From the NCBI GenBank assembly GCA_958510875.1, contig OY294070.1, positions 11,275,631-11,339,630 of the forward strand: a DNA stretch of 64,000 nt. Direction: 5' to 3'. Positions 46,849-56,883 of the stretch are shown here, piece after piece (position 1 is the first letter of the stretch; every line of letters starts with the position of its first letter). The stretch comes from Endomychus coccineus (Eukaryota > Arthropoda > Insecta > Coleoptera > Endomychidae). The notes under the pieces are model-generated. The model searched no databases, was not told the origin of the DNA, and was given only the letters and a program-made list of their open reading frames with translations. A program made the translations under genes and the position numbers.

Positions 46849-47618
46849 ATGAAAAAAATCTGCAATAAAGACAGATGGCTAAGCAAAACCTTCACTCTGT
46901 AAGAGTGGGTACGAACGTGGAAAATTATTTACTTATTAATTATCTTGTATATTTACAAAAACTGTTTAATTTAACCTTCATTCTTTTAATTAATAAAAAT
47001 TGTCACTTGAAGGGGCAATTCATAAACAAATTAACACACGCTAAGAAAATGGATAACATTAATTATTTAATGATAAAATGATCCAAGTAACAATTAAGTG
47101 AGAAATTATTTTTACTAATGAATGATAAATACGCAGTTTTCGTCTGTTACAAAAAAAGTTCATTTCGGAGAAAATATCTGTTTGTTTATTATATGTAATG
47201 TTCTAAACGATTGGGTAGTAATAATTATCCATTTTAGTATCAAGGACAATTATAAGTGCATTTTAATGCCCGAGTAAAATATAAGGTTATGCAGTAAAAC
47301 GGGGTAATACAAACTCGGCACATGTCTCAGGTATACGAAATAAAAATAGTCAAACTCGGCACAGAGATCAAAATGTTTAAACTTGGCACATGAATAATAA
47401 TACCTCCCAGTGCTTGCAAGAAATAAACTGATGTAATATTAAAACAAAATTTATTAATTTAAAATTTACATAATACATATAGGTACATAGGAAGAACATA
47501 TTCAAAATTATATTTAGACTGTACCATTTTAATTAATTGCATGATAATGCGATATTATTTTAACATATTGCAGCTTGGCTTACTATTTTTATATTCTATA
47601 ATTTTAGAATTAACAAAA
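46849..47618. other. Intergenic with short AAACT(C/T)GGCACA repeats
   Basis: AAACTCGGCACA or AAACTTGGCACA occurs near 47309, 47353 and 47388. It may belong to the end of the adjacent MULE, but no inverse copy was found on the other side. Confidence 0.4.
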
Positions 47619-48371
47619 TTATGATGTTTCACTGTTACATTTAATATTGATTTCAGTTTGTACTTTAAGAAGTGCGTCTACAAAAATAAATAAAGAAAGA
47701 TGCGTTCGGTACATGGATGCATTAAAATGAGAATGAAACGATTCGCAAGCATTGGTTGTTTTATTTGATGCAGCAGAGACATCAGCCCATCTATGTGGTG
47801 GAAATTTCGAATTATCTGTCAAATAATTTTCCAGAAGGTAATCATAAAATTTTTCAAGTCTTTCATCTACTGGTTCAACTATGTAAAGCTCAAAACAATA
47901 AAAATCGTCAACGTCCTTTGGTTCCAAAAATAAGAGACCAAAACCGTAATTGAGCCACTTTCCAATCTCAGAATTTTTGTCTTGGAATTCTTTTGATAAA
48001 CTTAGATTTTGAATTTTTCTGTACCATGTTTGAGTTAAATGGAATCGACACCCAGTAATTTTAGCATTTCAAAATCTACTACTATTTCTTCTGGTATAAA
48101 TATGATTTTTATATAATCACAATACTCTTTAATTTTTGATATGCAAAACCTACGTTTTTTCACTTTTGTCTTTTAATAAACAAAAAACTAATGGTATGTT
48201 ATGGCCGTTAAAAAAACCATGTATCGTAAACATTTGTCTGGAATATTTTGTGCAGTAAGAAAATGTACAGTCCATATAAATAATTTTTGATTCACATAAA
48301 AACTTTAAATTACTTTTACAGCTAAATATCACCAAAGTCTTCATTTCTGTTGGTTTTTGGTTGAAGTTCAT
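47619..48371 (-). pseudogene. MULE (Mutator-like) transposase remnant
   Basis: The minus-strand frame 48371-48150 contains KIIYMDCTFSYCTKY and RQMFTIHGFFNGHNIPLVF then CLLKDKSEKT, the MULE catalytic start (first Asp in MDCTF). After frameshifts: HLTQTWYRKIQ near 48040, NSEIGKWLNYGFGL near 47950, and in the frame 47927-47619 DYLLENYLTDNSKFPPHRWA, TTNACESFHSHFNA and FVDALLKVQTEI. This is the usual order for arthropod MULE transposases. An N-terminal FLYWCH finger is not recognisable in 48372-48660. At least two frameshifts; inactive. Confidence 0.85.
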
Positions 48372-48664
48372 TCAAAGCTTCATGAACCTCCTGATTTTGG
48401 CAATTTTTACGTTTTCACATTCGTTGGAAATTTTGCGTTTTTTTACACTTCTCTGTGCAAATAGCAGCCAAACAGTCTCACATATGGATTTTTTAACTGT
48501 TTATTTCACAATTGCGAATAATTTGACATATCATAGACTGGTGCTGAGTCAAGTTTATAAAAAGTTATACCAGGATATTCACAGCGAAGTTTTACTTTTG
48601 CAAAAAAATTCGACCTGATCGCAAAAACTATCTTTTTAACTTCTAAGGTGGCTTTTAATTATTC

Positions 48665-49160
48665 GAAATAGATCTAGAATCGAACGCAAACATCGAGAAG
48701 ATTAGGCAGAAAAGTATGTTACATAGTTTAATGTTTCCGACTTCGAGAAATTCGGGATTTATAGAATCGATTGTGAGGCATGTTCAAAATGCTATGTGGG
48801 CCAAACTAAAAGGTACATTATAACTCGGTATAAAGAACATTTTGCCCACTTAAAGAAAAATCAGCGTCAGCCGAACATGTTTTAAATACAGGTCACACCA
48901 TTTTTGAAGAAAGTTCATCACTCTTGAAGGGATGGGAAAGAATAAGCGAAAAAGCAATTTAATGAATTCTTATTAATTTATATCCAGCTGAGGGCTTATG
49001 TATCAACATTTTTTCCAAATAGTATTTAAACATTTTGATTTCTAATTTAGCTCACTCTGATGATGGTTACTCGGTAGCTGAAAAGTCCACAGTACTTTAA
49101 CAGTATTTTTAGTAGATAATGGTGATTATTTCTTATTTATAGTGTCTTTGTTATAAGAAC
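48665..49160 (+). mobile_element. Penelope-like element family D, GIY-YIG and 3' end
   Basis: The plus strand at about 48745-48975 encodes SGFIGFIDCEACSKCYVGQT-like sequence (GIY as GIYR in the frame GFIESI/GIYRIDCEAC), then KRYIITRYKEHFAHLKKN and, after a frameshift, EHVLNTGHTIFEESSSLLK. It ends a few residues later (GWERISEKAI). The hammerhead-like 3' terminus with CTGATGATGG follows at 49057-49150. Related to the inverted copy at 14426-15245. RT portion absent. Confidence 0.75.
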
Positions 49161-49489
49161 AAAATAGTCTTTTGGAGACTCTGTTGTACTAATAATATAA
49201 TGATTTTTTTATTTATTTCTGTAGAATAATTGATAACTCTGAAACTTTGTCAAAGTTCATTGTTACCCCAGAATGATGACACTAGTTCACATGGGAAACT
49301 GTGATTCCCAGTTATATTTCTAGTAACGCCAGCAATTAGCAATTACCATCTTAAATTTTCATCAGAAAGCTATTAACTAGATTACCTATTCAGAGCAGGA
49401 CTGTTTTAGAATTTTTTTGAAAACAGGAAATTCGATATGAAGATTATTTTCGGTGTCTAGATTTACAAAATTTCTAGATAAATTTCATC
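49161..49489. other. Intergenic, nothing recognised
   Basis: AT-rich spacer between a PLE end and a LINE fragment. Confidence 0.5.
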
Positions 49490-49865
49490 CGTCCCCATCA
49501 ATATGTTCCTTCCATTAGGCTCATTCTTCTTCATATCAAAACCAAGAAGGCTATGAGGCCCGACGGAATTCCACCTGTCATTCTCAAGTGCGCCTGAATT
49601 AACAGGTTGTTCACCGTTTCATACAAACTTGGTGTGTTTTCTTCCAGCTGGAGTACAGCTAGAGACCACCATATCCAAAAAGGGGAGGAAGATCCTTCCA
49701 AATAATTATAAACCCATTGCACTATCATCTGTGATCTCTAAAGTGATGGAGAAAGCAATCAACATGGAGCTCATCCAATACCTAGAGAGCTCCAAAATCG
49801 TGAATGACCAGTCTCAGTTTGTGTAAATCGTTAAATTCTTCCACAAACAGGCGGATTTACTTGTG
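49490..49865 (+). pseudogene. Jockey-like LINE RT fragment
   Basis: Plus-strand frames read VPSIRLILLHIKTKKAMRPD then GIPPVILKCA, a frameshift, KLGVFSSSWSTARDHHI, and in a third frame KILPNNYKPIALSSVISKVM followed by EKAINMELIQYLESS and NDQSQFV. These are the RT entry blocks (SGPDGIP.V.LK; YRPI.L.SV.SKV.E). The catalytic YADD is not reached. Several frameshifts. Similar to the minus-strand linker fragment at 18690-18957. Confidence 0.78.
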
Positions 49866-49924
49866 ACGCACCAGGTTGCAACATAATTCGTATGACTGAC
49901 ATGTAAATGTATATGGTTAAGGAA

Positions 49925-50389
49925 TAAAAAAAAGATCGGCATTGCTCGCCGCGAATAAAGCTAGCAATTTTGTGTCTCAGGGAAATGTCCCAGCAAACGC
50001 GTGCTTCTATACCAACTCTTTTCGATTCCTCAATAATTCAAACAATTAGTAGTGATTACCTATTCTTCGGAAAAAAAAAGATACGTGTTGCACTCGGGGA
50101 CTGCCGCGGTAAAGCTATTGCATAGCATTTTTTCTCAACTTATGCAATTATAATTATTTATTTTTTTTAATTTATGCAGTATTTTTTTTTCTTTGATATT
50201 TTAATTCAAGTTTTTTCTTTGATGTTAATTCAAGTTACTTTTGAGCGTGGTGACCGATAAGAAAACAAATTTTTTCTTTTATTGAATAAATGAGAAGTTA
50301 ATATCGTTTAAAATATTTTTATTATCTTACAATACATGTAGGTTATTCAGGAATTTGTTATCATTGAAACTATAGGTTTATGGTAACTG
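49925..50389. other. Probable Helentron terminal region
   Basis: AT-rich with TTGCACTCGGGGACTGCCGC near 50087 and AAGCTATTGCATAG near 50114. The inverse word CTATTGCATATAGCTT is found at 51333-51346 beside the other side of the helicase-endonuclease remnant. I regard these as Helentron termini, tentatively. Confidence 0.4.
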
Positions 50390-51279
50390 AATAACTGAAA
50401 TAAGAGACATAAGTTTGAGACTTGATATCCTCTAAATATCTGGAAAATACCGCGTCAATGGTGGTCCCATATTTTGTTGTGAATTCTTGTGGATCATTAT
50501 TCATTTTCAAATTCAATTTTTCCTAAAGAAAAGTTGTCAACCGCTCTGATTTTTTATCAGCGAAGTTGATGTTGAAATCGCCAGCCAAGATAAGTGGAAA
50601 TTTATTACCATTTGTACCAAGTATTTTCGACCCTTCTTCAGTGTACTCCAGTAAAGTGCGATGAATAAAATGCTCTACCTCGTCCAATTTTGGATTCGGA
50701 GAAATGTAAATTGCTACCATGACTATGTGTAGGCCATTTCTAAGTTTGCATAAGCACGCACAAATATCTCCAACAAATGAGCGCCTAACATTAACATCGC
50801 TAACGTGTGCAATATGTATTTCAATATTCGGAGTCATAATATTAGTAACATTATTATTACTTTGGTAAATAGCTACCCAACCTTTTGGAACAGTATCTCG
50901 TTTGAATTGAACAATACAATTGAAATTAGGTATTTCAATCGGATTATCATGCGCCATGCAAGTTTCGGTAGAAAGTAACACATTTGTTTGTCTCGTAACT
51001 GAATCTTGTAAATCGTATTTGTGACTATTTAGACTTTGGCAATTGAAAGTCATTATTGAAATGCCATTTCTATTACTAATGAAATCTAAGACACTTTGAA
51101 CTGTCGTCTGAACACTATTTAACGACAGTATTTTGAATTCTTGCAACAAAGATGCAGTCGATGCAGCTTGCCTTCGATTATTATAAAACTTGAATGTAGA
51201 ATTATCGTTTTTTGTCGTGATATACAATTTTTCAACATTAGTCACCCGAGAGAGCGCAACATAAACGAGCTCCTGTTAT
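50390..51279 (-). pseudogene. Helentron helicase C-terminus fused to an EEP endonuclease
   Basis: Minus strand, starting right after a stop: QELVYVALSRVTNVEKLYIT is motif VI of Pif1-like helicases at the end of Helitron Rep/Hel. In the same frame follows an endonuclease/exonuclease/phosphatase domain: SIMTFNCQSLNSHKYDLQDS, LLSTETCMAHDN, GLHIVMVAIYISPNPKLDEV and LILAGDFNINFADKKSE (GDFN motif). A stop at 50523 is followed by a frameshifted EEP tail (NNDPQEFTTKYGTTIDAVFS, near 50490-50430). Helicase-EN fusion identifies the Helentron (Helitron2) type. Rep and most of the helicase are missing. Confidence 0.85.
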
Positions 51280-51344
51280 TTTTCGTTACGGAATTTCTTG
51301 ATTCGGTCGCCGCGCTCAAAGCCCGCGATAAAAGCTATATGCAA

Positions 51345-51790
51345 TAGCTTAAAATTTTGTACTTTATTCACTGGAGAAGGAAACTAATAACGTTCGAAGA
51401 ACTTCGTTTGAGCCAGCAGTGGAATGCTTTGGGAGAGTACATACGCTTCCGAATTCTTCTTGAAGGTTTGGAGGTTGAAGGCATAAGTAATGACCTCACT
51501 AGGCTAAGTGTTCCACAACTTCCTCATTCGATAGACAAATGAAGTTTGATAAGAAGAAGTTCGGCAGGTCTCGAGCTTGACAATGAAGGTGTGACTAGCT
51601 TGAGCTAGTCTAGTCTGCAGTGCTACGATGTTTTAGAGCGGTCAATGAATTCGTAAGTGACGAATCAGACGAATAGCTCTCTTTTGGATAGAATCCAAAA
51701 GCTTCAGTGTACGTTTGGGAGCAGAACCCCAATATATGTAAACAGTACTCCAGGACAGGTCAAATTTGTGCTTCGTACATTATAAGGAGG
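51345..51790 (-). pseudogene. Jockey-clade LINE C-terminal tail, second copy
   Basis: The minus strand reads WGSAPKRTLKLLDSIQKRAI then RLIRH, and further on TFIVKLETCRTSSYQTSFVY, KLWNT-stop-PSEVITYAFNLQTF and KNSEAYVLSQ, the end of the jockey ORF2. The LKLLDSIQK.AI block is shared with the plus-strand copy at 5792-6092, which shows the same family. A deletion or degraded stretch separates the two blocks at about 51560-51660. No catalytic residues are in this part. Confidence 0.8.
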
Positions 51791-51828
51791 ATATGGAAGA
51801 CTTTATAGGAATAATTGACATCATCATA

Positions 51829-52740
51829 TTAAGGATTGTAGAATCCGCCTTCCTGGAGAAGCAAGCTCCTCGTATGATCAGAAGGAAAATACTCGTGAGA
51901 TATCGGAACATTGCAAGCAAGACATACTGCTTTAGTTTTCTTTTCTACCTTCTTCTGGGCGCAACTGCGGCGTCTTCCTCTAGTTGTTGTCACAACTGGT
52001 AGATTATCTACCATATGAAGATTTTATAACTACAGAAGACACTGTTGTTTCTGACAGGTTCACCAAAAAATGTATGAAATGGATTTTTTACGGAGCTTCT
52101 TGAAGATGATCCCACTGACAGCAGTAGTCAAAAGAAGCTTATAAAAACTTTTTTCCACCATTTCAAAGACTTTCTATCAACTTCATAGAGGCCGATCAGT
52201 TGATCTGACAGATCCACACCGCCCATGTATGAGTTATGAAATTGTATTGCGTCAGGACATAGAAATATAATTTTCGACCCATCTTGGCTTGTTCGTTTTA
52301 TTTCAACTATTTTATTTTTAGGCAGTAACTGAGAACCAAAACTTCTTCGGTATCCATCTAGTGGCAGCATCATATGGTACAATTATTATTTTTTATGCTT
52401 TTCTTATCACCTCCCTTTCTTTTTTCTTGTCAAACTTGGGTATATTCTTTCTCGTAGAGATACATGTTCCCAATGCAAGCAATCAGTCTATTGAATTAAC
52501 TGATGTGAAAAACCGACCAAAAGTGAAAGACACGTCTGGTTCCCTAACTGTTTTAACTAGTTTTTCTTACTACTCGTTCACCTAGCGTGCCTTCTACAAT
52601 CACATTCTCTTTCTCCGAATGTATATTGAAGTCATAAACATAACCGGTCTGCGAGTCACAACGTTCCCAAATTTTCACAACTCGTTTGATATGTTTCAAT
52701 GGCAGATATTGTGGAATTTGGCCATCGACTCGTCAATCGA
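51829..52740 (-). pseudogene. piggyBac transposase remnant
   Basis: On the minus strand from right to left: SIDESMAKFHN near 52735; RGVKIWERCDSQTGYVYDFN in pieces near 52690-52630; REPDVSFTFGRFFTSVN near 52540; then the intact block 52382-52128 with LDGYRRSFGSQLLP, SKIIFLCPDAIQFHNSYMGG and VDLSDQLIGLYEVDRKSLKW. The last contains the late catalytic Asp of the DDD triad. The C-terminal Cys-rich finger is at 52014-51829 (CAQKKVEKKTKAVCLACN). Several frameshifts and stops, and the central section around 52030-52130 is degraded. Family architecture is of the PGBD type; inactive. Confidence 0.88.
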
Positions 52741-52809
52741 TTGGTGCACACTCCTTGATCTGGCCTGAGTTTCATCCGAAAAATCTGTTTTTTTTTTCTG
52801 CGGAGGTGA

Positions 52810-53850
52810 AGAAAACCCTTTATAGGGAGGTTATGAGCCTTTGAGTCTCAAGGTCTACAGTGAGAGTCACCATTCCAGGCATACTCAATACAAACTTCAA
52901 CCCCTTTGTAGGCTTGTCTGGCTATTGCCTCCGGTGACACTTAGGCCTGCTGGCCCATTGTATCTCGACTATGTTTCGTTCCTTTACGGTATCCACTCAA
53001 GTATTTTTGTACCTTGTACGAGTTTGTACAAGTCCTTTACAGGGTGAGAACGGTATTATTCTGGTTCGCCGTTAGGCTTTCCAAAAAATGACCATCTTTT
53101 GCGATCCAGTGCCTCGCATTTACACAGTATGTGTGTCACTGTTTCTGTATCCATACCGCAAAGTCTGCATGTCAGGTCGCCTTTGTTGAGTCCCATTTTG
53201 TTTAGGCGCCCTTTTACTGGCGCATGGCCAGTCATGAGCCCTGTTACGACTTTTATTTTTTCTCTATTTAGTGCTAATAGGTCTGTCGTTCTTTTGTTAC
53301 ACGGAGCTTTGATGTATTTCTTCCCATGTTCGTTTCCTGGGATTTTTTCCCAGTATTCTTTGTGGTTTTCCATGATCCAGTCTTCTACAGACCTTCGTGC
53401 TGTACGTTTTGGTAGCTTAACACGGTTTCGGTCTTCTAGTATTTCAAGTTCTTCTTTGCAGGTCCATACCAGACGGGATGTCATTCCCTGACTTCTCATT
53501 GCCTTGAGTGCAGCCTGACTGTCTGTTAATATGTGGATCTGCTCATCGTCGATGGCTCTCCGATTGTTTTCCTTCACACATTGGAAGATTGCATATACCT
53601 CTGACAAACAGAGGTGTGTTTACCCAATGAATAGCTGAAGCTAGTCTTTGGGTTTTTTGAATATGCTCCTGCACCTGCACCTTTTTCAGTCTTGGACCCG
53701 ACTGTATACCAGATATTTCCCTGTAGAATGTCGCCCAGATTTGTATGTTCCCATTCAGTCCTTTCTGGTGTTGATACCCTGAATGTAGAGAATGTATAAT
53801 CTGTTGTTAATGGATTATACAATTCTTTTTGAAACCGTGTCAACAAAAGT
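52810..53850 (-). pseudogene. RNase H-bearing LINE, 3' end, with RNase H deletion
   Basis: The minus-strand frame 53846-53574 carries the end of the RT region and GNIWYTVGSKTEKGAGAGAY; the first RNase H Asp (YTDGS) is Val here. After a frameshift near 53585, frame 53607-53056 has EVYAIFQCVKENNRRA, ILTDSQAALKAMRSQG and LVWTCKEELEILEDRNRVKL. It then jumps directly to PKRTARRSVEDWIMENHKEY, missing about 40 residues that normally include W.PGH.G..GNE.AD. The knuckle CRLCGMDTETVTHILCKC follows. Below 53056 is 3' untranslated sequence. Both RNase H defects rule out activity. Confidence 0.88.
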
Positions 53851-54419
53851 AAGTGAGAATTTCATAAATGAAAAAATTTCAGGCAACCATTAGTCCACTC
53901 CTGAGCATTTTACGACTGAATGCTCGTATATATTTTTATGATAAATATAAACGTAATTATATATCAAGTATCATAAACTATTAGAAGTGAATTATCATAA
54001 TCACTTGGATACCTAACTAAAATGTAATTAAAAATTTGATTATGGACATATAACGTGTTCAATAGCACGTTGAAATTATAGATTAACTTCTTCAATAATA
54101 TACTTTGTTGATAAACAAAAGATATACAGGATTCGGTTGAAGACCACCAAATTCAAAGCTTACTCGTACAATTACAATTTTGAAAACAATTGTTATTAGA
54201 AAGTCAATTCACTTTTTGAAATTCGATTTACGTTCTAACAAAATCACTGTGAATGGTTTTTACGCAAATACTAGCCCAATGATTCCTTAAAGGGTATTAA
54301 ATTAGGATTAACTAGGTCGGTCAGTAAGCTACGCAGCTGCCCAAAGGGTTATCACGGTGTGAGAGAGTGAGCCGAAAGGAAGATAGACTCTGTTCACTAC
54401 GTTCACTCCGTCTTTGCGC
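53851..54419. other. Intergenic, nothing recognised
   Basis: AT-rich except for a less AT-rich end at 54300-54420 that may belong to the following LINE. Confidence 0.5.
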
Positions 54420-55925
54420 GAGCTCGACGACGACCTTGCGAGTATAGCAATGGTACAGTATCGGAGCTCACACAAACGGCTCTAAACATAATATACAAGT
54501 AAAGCGAAGAGGAGAAACTTTCCGTAAATCCTCTTAAAGTCACTATAGTTGTCTTTACCAGAAACAAAGTACTAAGACTGGGGTAGAAATTCCAATTGCA
54601 CAAGAGGCAACATACTTGAGAGTAATTTTTGATCACAAGTTGACATGGAATCAACACCTACAGAAAACAATCCAAAAGAGCACGATAGCCCTCAACCTAT
54701 GCAGAAGACTCTGTGGGAAAAACTGAAGGCTACAACCACATGGATATACACAAGGAGAAATTGAACCCATGGTAGCATAAGGCTCGGGTGGTCAAAGACT
54801 CAGCAGGCTGGGGCGATGCGAAAACTAAAGAGCATTCAAAGGCCAGCTTGCCTGGCTACAACGGGGACTATGGAACACCCCAATAGCCTCTTTAGAATAC
54901 TTGCTGTAGTACCAGTAGACTGGCAAGAGGGCAAGCGCAACAGTGGCGGCTCCTCGAAGGAGGCTAAGGAGGCTCAGCCTCCTCACCAATTTATCTTAAT
55001 TATCATTCTCCATTTTATTTCCTGTTTCTCTGATAATTCTTTAAATTTTACAATTAATTCCCCGTTCTCAGTAGTTATTTTCAATATGGCAACGTCTATG
55101 GAGGCTAGCTTCTCGTACGCTCCCGGCGGCAACGAGGTATAGACCTCGTTGCCCGGCGGTCGTATGAAATACGATTACTTGGCGCGGCTGCAAACTTCGA
55201 CACGTGCTCTGGCAGTTGTTGTTTTTGTTTCGTGAAGCGATGTAAGGTTAAGTTATAATTTATCTGTTCGGTCGTTTGGTGAGTTATTAACAAAGAGTTC
55301 TTTGGTTATTAAACGTTAAACTGAGTAGTGATTTAGTTGCTGATAAGATTAGTGATGACAGGTATGTTCCAAAATCGATGATTTGATACTGATAATTGTA
55401 AAAAATATTTAAGGTTAACGGAATCTGAGGTACACAATAAATTATATTGCTGGTATTGTTCGCTATTTACATCTGATACAACTTCATGTTGGGGGCACTT
55501 GGGTTATGATGATTTCAATGATTTGAAAAATTCAGCTCGTGGTATAGACAGACATGAAAAATTGCAGGAACATATTACATAGAGTATTAAGTTTAAATTA
55601 ACGGCTAAACAGAATATTGTTAAAGGAGGAAAACATATAATTTGGTAGACAAGAAACTACATTATAAACAACTTTTTTTATGAAATTTTAGATACTATTA
55701 AAGGTCAAATTGAGATTCGATTTTCCGATTTACCTACATGAATTGAAGTTTTTTTGTATAACTCAGTTCTAAAATATAAATTTTTTGATAAAATAGCACT
55801 GCACAATGAATTATGCGTTATATACTCGGATAAAGATATTTTAGGCCAGTACGACAGTCACGCCGATATGATAAAATATATTATATAAAAAATTCTCGGG
55901 AATTAGGTCACATTAACACTCTGTT

Positions 55926-55968
55926 ATAAATGTTCGTCTTTACGTACGTTTCGGTCTCACGACCATCA
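55926..55968 (-). ncRNA. Type I hammerhead ribozyme, PLE family B copy 2 (left)
   Basis: Minus strand GTCTT-CTGATGA, GGTC-GTGA-GACC, GAAA, CGTACG, TA, AAGAC. Core and stems complete. Confidence 0.88.
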
Positions 55969-56841
55969 TCAGAAGACTTATTTTGTTAAAAAGGGGTTAA
56001 CTAAAACTAATTAGCACAAGCGTCCATATCGCTCAATCTTCAATCAAAAAGCTCACGCCGTCGAAACGAACAGAACCACGAATAATCGAAAATTGTATCG
56101 TTAATATTAAAGTATAGATTTTTTTGTAACAAGAAACCACTGTTAAGTAATATTCTCATAATGTACAAACGCATATTGCTATGGTCTCAAAGCAACTGAA
56201 GTTCGAAGCTATTTGTTTGTAATAACTCGACCCAGATGTAGATTTATGACGTACTTGAAAAGGTTTTAGACCTGCATTGGAATTTAGTTTACTTTAAGCG
56301 TTCTTCCTAGAATATACTTTTAACATTATAAAGACGTATGTAGGAATTTGCAAGAGTTTTAATTAATCAAGTTAGTATAAATCTGACTCAATCCCTGAAT
56401 ATAATTCCTATGATTTACAGAATTTGAATCCCTTTTTATTATAACCATCAATTTGATTACAAAAATGTTAATATTTTAACTAAAGAAACCAATTATTATA
56501 AAAGATCTATCCTGGAGGTGATTAAAGTAAACTAAATTCCAATGCAGGTCTAAAACCTTTTCAAGTACGTCATAAATCTACATCTGGGTCGAGTTATTAC
56601 AAACAAATAGCTTCGAACTTCAGTTGCTTTGAGACCATAGCAATATGCGTTTGTACATTATGAGAATATTACTTAACAGTGGTTTCTTGTTACAAAAAAA
56701 TCTATACTTTAATATTAACGATACAATTTTCGATTATTCGTGGTTCTGTTCGTTTCGACGGCGTGAGCTTTTTGATTGAAGATTGTGCGATATGGACGCT
56801 TGTGCTAATTAGTTTTAGTTAACCCCTTTTTAACAAAATAA

Positions 56842-56883
56842 GTCTTCTGATGATGGTCGTGAGACCGAAACGTACGTAAAGAC
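56842..56883 (+). ncRNA. Type I hammerhead ribozyme, PLE family B copy 2 (right)
   Basis: GTCTT (56842-56846), CTGATGA (56847-56853), stem II GGTC/GACC, GAAA, self-complementary ACGTACGT, then AAAGAC. Stem I pairs perfectly. Cleavage is expected 3' of the A in GUA. Confidence 0.88.

Noticed and set aside
46849..47618. AAACTCGGCACA repeats as MULE terminal inverted repeats
   Set aside because: No inverted copy found on the other side of the MULE remnant.
48372..48660. FLYWCH zinc finger N-terminal to the MULE transposase
   Set aside because: The Cys/Trp/His pattern could not be found in any frame; too degraded to call.
54816..55142. 108-residue plus-strand ORF
   Set aside because: It crosses the LINE/hAT boundary and reads through the hAT end; a comparable frame starts at the other hAT copy (59236-59565). 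Not a gene.
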